NCBI GenBank assembly: GCA_900299145.1
Contig: OMIN01000049.1
Location: forward strand, 1 to 34,343
Length of the DNA stretch: 34,343 nucleotides
Reading direction: 5' to 3'
DNA from: Betaproteobacteria bacterium
GTDB taxonomy: Bacteria > Pseudomonadota > Gammaproteobacteria > Burkholderiales > SG8-41
The notes under the pieces were generated by a model that was given only the letters and a program-made list of their open reading frames with translations, ran no database searches and was not told the origin of the DNA. This document shows positions 31,131 through 34,343 of this stretch, in pieces (positions within the stretch are counted from its first letter, which is position 1; the number at the start of each line of letters is the position of its first letter). The translations under genes and the position numbers were made by a program.

Positions 31131-32708
31131 ATGGAATTTGAATTAAAACAAACACTTACCAAAACCCCGCAGGGCGTGAACGCGACCCGCGGCGGTGAGG
31201 GTTTGTCGCCGAAAGCGCACGCGCTGCTGAAGTCGTTTGACGGCGTCAAGACAGTCGCCGATCTGAAGAAGCTTTGTGTCGGTGCGGCGATGTCCGAAGC
31301 GGACTTTACAGCGGCGCTTGGCGAACTTAAGAAATTTGAATATCTGCGCGCGGTGGATGTAGCCGCCGAAGCCAAGGCCAAGGCCGAAGCCGAAGCCGAG
31401 GCGAAGCTATTGATGACACTGGATTTCACGGCGACACCTTCACCGGCGAAACCTGCGGCGCCCTCCGCAAAGCCGGCGGCTCCGGCAGCAGCCAGACCTG
31501 TGCCACTCAAGGCGCTTACACCTGCGGCGCCAGCAAATGCTGCGCAATCAAAGGCAGTGCCAACGTCCGCACCGGCGGTCGCGGCCAGTGCCGCCGCCGC
31601 CAACGCGGAGGCGCAGGCGCGCGAGGCCAAGGCCGCGCGCATGAAACTCGAAGCGGAGGTCCGGCAAAAGCTGGTGGCTGTGTTACAGCCGCAGGTTGAG
31701 GAAGAGTTGCGTAACCGATTGCGTCCGAAACTCGAAGAAGAATTGCGGCCCAAACTGGTGGCTGCGCTGCGGCCGGGCATTGAGGCGGAATTACGCACTG
31801 CGTTGAGCGAGGAAATGGCGCCGCGCATTGAAGTTGAGTTAAAGGCGCGTTTTGCCAAGACACTGGCTGCGCAAAAAGCGGCTGATCAGCAGGCGGCAAA
31901 AGCCGAAGCGCCCGCGGCTCCCGCGCCCGCTGCCGAACAGCAGCCGGCGGAAAGCGCGTTTGAGCGCGTGCTGGCGAGTTTGAACATGCCGGTGTTCAGC
32001 GTCGACATGGCGGGTGTCTGCACCTATATGAGTCCGGCGTGGGCACAGTTTTCCGGCTTTACGGCGGCGCAGGCAGTGGGCAAACCGCTGGTGGAATTTT
32101 TCGCCGAAAGCAACCGGCGTGCGATCAGTGCGTTTCTGGAGGGAATTGCCTGCGGCACGGCCCTGCGCTTCGAGCAGCAGGGCGCGCTGGTGCGCATGGG
32201 GGGCGCGCAACTATGGGTGGAAATCAGCGCCGCGCCGTTGTATGCCGCGAGCGGCTCGCCGATGGGTGTGTGTGGTTCGCTGCGCGACGCCTCCGAGTCG
32301 CGGCGCGTGGCCGAGCAGGCGGAGGCTGACGGCGTGCGCCTGCTGTTGCTGGTGGATCAGATCGACACCGGGGTCATGCTCGAAGACGCCGAGGGCAACA
32401 TACAGCAGGCCAATTCGGCGTTGTGCACGCTATTGTCACTGGACTCTGCGCCGTATTCGCTCGAAGGCATGGCAGTGACGGAATTGCTGGAGCGCGCGTC
32501 GCACGGCTGCATCGGCCCGGACGGCTTCCTGCATCGCATGGCTGAAATTCGCGCCGCCGGCAAGGATGCCAAGGGCGAAACCTTTGTAATGAGCGATGGC
32601 CGCGTGCTGGCACAGGATTATCTGACAGTCACCGTGGACGATGCCGTCGCCGGGCGATTGTGGCTGTTCCGCGAAGTACCGCGCAGTCAGGCGCGCGCTG
32701 TGCTGTAA
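31131..32708 (+). CDS. Double-PAS protein with coiled-coil linker, no output domain
   Basis: The 525-aa protein has an N-terminal domain of about 80 residues (LSPKAHALLKSFDGVKTVADLKKLC, with a winged-helix-like pattern), then an Ala/Pro-rich linker. A charged, probably coiled-coil stretch follows (EVRQKLVAVLQPQVEEELRN, LRPKLEEELRPKLVAALRPG; about 180-245). Two PAS domains end the protein: one from about 275 to 400 (FERVLASLNMPVFSVDMAGVC, YMSPAWAQFSGFTAAQAVGK) and one from about 405 to 515 (LLLVDQIDTGVMLEDAEGN). There is no histidine kinase, GGDEF or DNA-binding output, so it must signal through a partner. The kinase-receiver gene begins 180 bp downstream. ATG 31131 has GGAA 7 bases upstream. 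Bases 31139-31158 resemble the dispersed repeat at 16 of 20 positions. Confidence 0.82.
   Translation: MEFELKQTLTKTPQGVNATRGGEGLSPKAHALLKSFDGVKTVADLKKLCVGAAMSEADFTAALGELKKFEYLRAVDVAAEAKAKAEAEAEAKLLMTLDFTATPSPAKPAAPSAKPAAPAAARPVPLKALTPAAPANAAQSKAVPTSAPAVAASAAAANAEAQAREAKAARMKLEAEVRQKLVAVLQPQVEEELRNRLRPKLEEELRPKLVAALRPGIEAELRTALSEEMAPRIEVELKARFAKTLAAQKAADQQAAKAEAPAAPAPAAEQQPAESAFERVLASLNMPVFSVDMAGVCTYMSPAWAQFSGFTAAQAVGKPLVEFFAESNRRAISAFLEGIACGTALRFEQQGALVRMGGAQLWVEISAAPLYAASGSPMGVCGSLRDASESRRVAEQAEADGVRLLLLVDQIDTGVMLEDAEGNIQQANSALCTLLSLDSAPYSLEGMAVTELLERASHGCIGPDGFLHRMAEIRAAGKDAKGETFVMSDGRVLAQDYLTVTVDDAVAGRLWLFREVPRSQARAVL
31139..31158 (-). repeat. Degenerate copy F of the dispersed repeat (reverse)
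   Basis: The minus strand matches the consensus TAAGTATCTGTTTTTATTGA at 16 of 20 positions. It lies at codons 3-10 of the PAS-protein gene (ELKQTLT), the same place relative to a start codon as copy C. It could be a decayed copy or chance. Confidence 0.35.
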
Positions 32709-32888
32709 GCGCATTTTTTCGTTGGCGCGCATTTCTTGGTAATGCGGTGCTATTTTTGGTAATGTAAGGGGCATGGGCCGCACGCAGTGAACGGTGTTGC
32801 GGCGGATGTATTGGTGTGGGCGTATTCGTGTGGTTTTTTAGTTTATGCCGCACAATTTTGCGCGATACAGAGGCGGGGAGCAGGGCTA

Positions 32889-34172
32889 ATGGCGCTAAGC
32901 GCTTTGATTGTCGACGATTCCGAGGATTTCAGGTTGCTGGTGAGCCAGTACATTGCGCTCGAATGGGGCGACGCTGAGATCACCGAGTGGGATCCGGTGA
33001 CACAGGGTGACATCGACGACAACTACGATCTGACGAAATTTGACGTGCTGTTGCTTGACTACGTATTGGGCAAGGCAGACGGTCTTGACTGGTTAAGGCG
33101 CCTGAAACGGCGTAACGATTGCCCGCCGGTGATTTTCCTGACTGGCGCCGGCAGCGAAGCGGTGGCGGTGCAGGCGCTGAAAAACGGCGCCTTCGACTAT
33201 TTGCGCAAGCATGATTTGTCCAAAGCGCGTCTGGTCGAGGCCGTGCGCGCGGCGCTCGACGAACAAAAGGCGCATGAAATTACGCAGCGCATGGCACGTA
33301 CCAAGGCGGTGTCGGAACTAAACGCCGAGCCCGCGGTGGCGCGCATCCCCGACAGCGATGCGCCCGGCGCACCCGTGGTCGAAATCAACGGTTATCAGGT
33401 CAATCGGAAGATCGGCTCCGGCGGCATGTCCACGGTGTATCTGGTCGAGCGTATCGCCGACAAGCAGCCGGTAGTGCTGAAAATTCTTGACTCGAAACTG
33501 TGCGAGGACAATGAATTCCTGATGCGTTTTATTCAGGAATTCGGGTTGATCGCCAAAATCGACAGTCATCACATCGTGAAGATTTTCGATCAAGGCTTTA
33601 CCGACCGCCACGTTTATATCGCGATGGAGTATTTCGCCAATGGCGATTTGCGCGCGCGCATCAAGCGCGGCGTCACGCCGGCGGAAGGTCTGGGTTTGCT
33701 GCGGCAGGTGGCGCTGGCATTAAAGGCCATTCACGAATTTGGCATCGTGCATCGCGATCTGAAACCGGAAAACATCATGTTTCGCGCCGACGACAGTCTG
33801 GCGATCGTGGATTTCGGCATTGCCAAGATGATCAGCGATTCCAACAGCCTGACGCAGACTGGCCACATACTCGGCACGCCGTATTATCTTAGTCCGGAGC
33901 AGGCGCAAGGCGAAAAACTCGATGGCCGCTCTGACCTGTACAGCGCAGGCGTGATGACGTTTGAAATGCTCACGCGGCGGCGGCCGTTTACCGCGACTAC
34001 GCCGATTGCACTGGTCAACAAGCACATTCACGAACCTATTCCACGCCTGCCTGCCGGCATGGAGCGATATCAGGAGCTGATCGACACGCTGATGGCGAAG
34101 GATCGCGACAAGCGCTTTGCCAACGCGCAGCAACTGCTGGATTATCTGAAGCCATTTGTCACCACGGCGTAG
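32889..34172 (+). CDS. Response-regulator receiver fused to a Ser/Thr protein kinase
   Basis: The 427-aa protein joins two signalling types. Residues 1-125 are a complete receiver: acidic pair D9/D10 (IVDDSED), phospho-acceptor D57 (LLLDYVLG), T85 and K107. Residues 165-425 are a Hanks-type kinase: glycine loop KIGSGGMSTVYLV, Lys198 (VVLKIL), Glu217, catalytic loop HRDLKPEN (D290, N295), DFG (D308), and GTPYYLSPEQ in the activation segment. All key residues are present, so both halves should be active. There is no transmembrane segment or sensor domain, so phosphorylation of D57 probably controls the kinase. ATG 32889 has GGAG 9 bases upstream. Neighbours are a double-PAS protein and an Hpt-like protein. 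Confidence 0.93.
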   Translation: MALSALIVDDSEDFRLLVSQYIALEWGDAEITEWDPVTQGDIDDNYDLTKFDVLLLDYVLGKADGLDWLRRLKRRNDCPPVIFLTGAGSEAVAVQALKNGAFDYLRKHDLSKARLVEAVRAALDEQKAHEITQRMARTKAVSELNAEPAVARIPDSDAPGAPVVEINGYQVNRKIGSGGMSTVYLVERIADKQPVVLKILDSKLCEDNEFLMRFIQEFGLIAKIDSHHIVKIFDQGFTDRHVYIAMEYFANGDLRARIKRGVTPAEGLGLLRQVALALKAIHEFGIVHRDLKPENIMFRADDSLAIVDFGIAKMISDSNSLTQTGHILGTPYYLSPEQAQGEKLDGRSDLYSAGVMTFEMLTRRRPFTATTPIALVNKHIHEPIPRLPAGMERYQELIDTLMAKDRDKRFANAQQLLDYLKPFVTTA

Positions 34173-34218
34173 GCCGGGCCTGTGTCGTGCGAGACAGCCG
34201 AACCAACGGACAACGATC

Positions 34219-34301
34219 ATGACTGAAAAAATTCGGGTTGAAATCAGCAAGGATCTGGAAGTGCTGATTCCGCGTTATCTTGACCGCCGCAACAAGGAGA
34301 T
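34219..34301 (+). CDS. Hpt-like protein, N-terminal fragment at contig end
   Basis: The first 27 codons read MTEKIRVEISKDLEVLIPRY then LDRRNKE, after which sequencing adapter begins. The pattern of a short acidic-hydrophobic lead, then LIPxYLxxR, is the usual start of small histidine-phosphotransfer proteins that precede a helix with the phospho-His. The His itself lies beyond the end. Position just after the receiver-kinase (46-bp gap) suits a phosphorelay partner. Truncated by the assembly, not by mutation. Confidence 0.6.
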
Positions 34302-34343
34302 CTGTCTCTTATACACATCTCCGAGCCCACGAGACGTAGAGGA
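34302..34343. other. Nextera transposase adapter and index (sequencing artefact)
   Basis: CTGTCTCTTATACACATCT (34302-34320) is the Tn5 mosaic end used in Nextera libraries, CCGAGCCCACGAGAC (34321-34335) is the rest of the read-2 adapter, and the final eight bases GTAGAGGA are an i7-type index. This is not genomic DNA, and any protein translated across 34301 is false. Confidence 0.97.

Noticed and set aside
30863..31858. 331-codon minus-strand frame, Ala/Ser-rich
   Set aside because: It is opposite the Ala-rich linker of the PAS protein; it is low-complexity shadow coding.

Overview
The window looks like the chromosome of a betaproteobacterium of the Burkholderiales type. The evidence is high GC coding sequence, six genes for Bug/TctC-type periplasmic solute-binding proteins (a family hugely expanded in that group), dRS3-like inverted repeats and CoA-based catabolic genes. 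This assignment rests on gene content only. The right end is not natural: the last 42 bases (34302-34343) are untrimmed Nextera sequencing adapter plus an index, so the true contig stops at about 34301 inside a gene.

Layout. 29-190: tRNA-Ser(GCU) and its terminator. 754-3819 (minus): an acyl-CoA-dehydrogenase-fold flavin monooxygenase, a luciferase-like monooxygenase and OmpW; a near-perfect FNR/Anr box sits at class II spacing before ompW. 4296-5917 (plus): a Bug protein and a glutathione-S-transferase-like protein. 5945-6805 (minus): an alpha/beta hydrolase lacking its nucleophile serine. 6938-21047 (plus): a 14 kb one-direction catabolic block of Bug, MmgE/PrpD, two MaoC hot-dog proteins, a dRS3-like hairpin, an ADP-forming-type acyl-CoA ligase, Bug, MmgE/PrpD, a crotonase, a cupin, two acyl-CoA dehydrogenases, a D-2-hydroxyacid dehydrogenase and Bug. 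21050-23026 (minus): a large FMN/4Fe-4S/FAD oxidoreductase with trimethylamine-dehydrogenase-like cysteine spacing. 23165-26073: a small exported protein, an Ala/Pro-rich protein and a wreck made of an IS4-type transposase pseudogene fused to a golvesin-like fragment. 26074-30592: two more Bug genes, each next to an alpha/beta hydrolase. 31131-34301: a signalling cluster of a double-PAS protein, a receiver-Ser/Thr-kinase fusion and the start of an Hpt-like protein.

How the genes may work together. The central block has what is needed to activate an organic acid to its CoA thioester, dehydrogenate it, hydrate it and process the product. The Bug proteins would bind the acids outside the membrane, but no TctA/TctB membrane subunits are present. 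The substrate cannot be named from sequence, and three enzymes lack expected catalytic residues, so textbook beta-oxidation is unlikely to be the whole story.

The most unusual signal is a short dispersed repeat, consensus TAAGTATCTGTTTTTATTGA. It has five clear copies (12621, 20087, 23034, 25967, 28352) and one degenerate copy (31139). Copies sit at boundaries between gene modules. Three of them lie inside the first codons of Bug genes, in both orientations, where they encode the start of the signal peptide.
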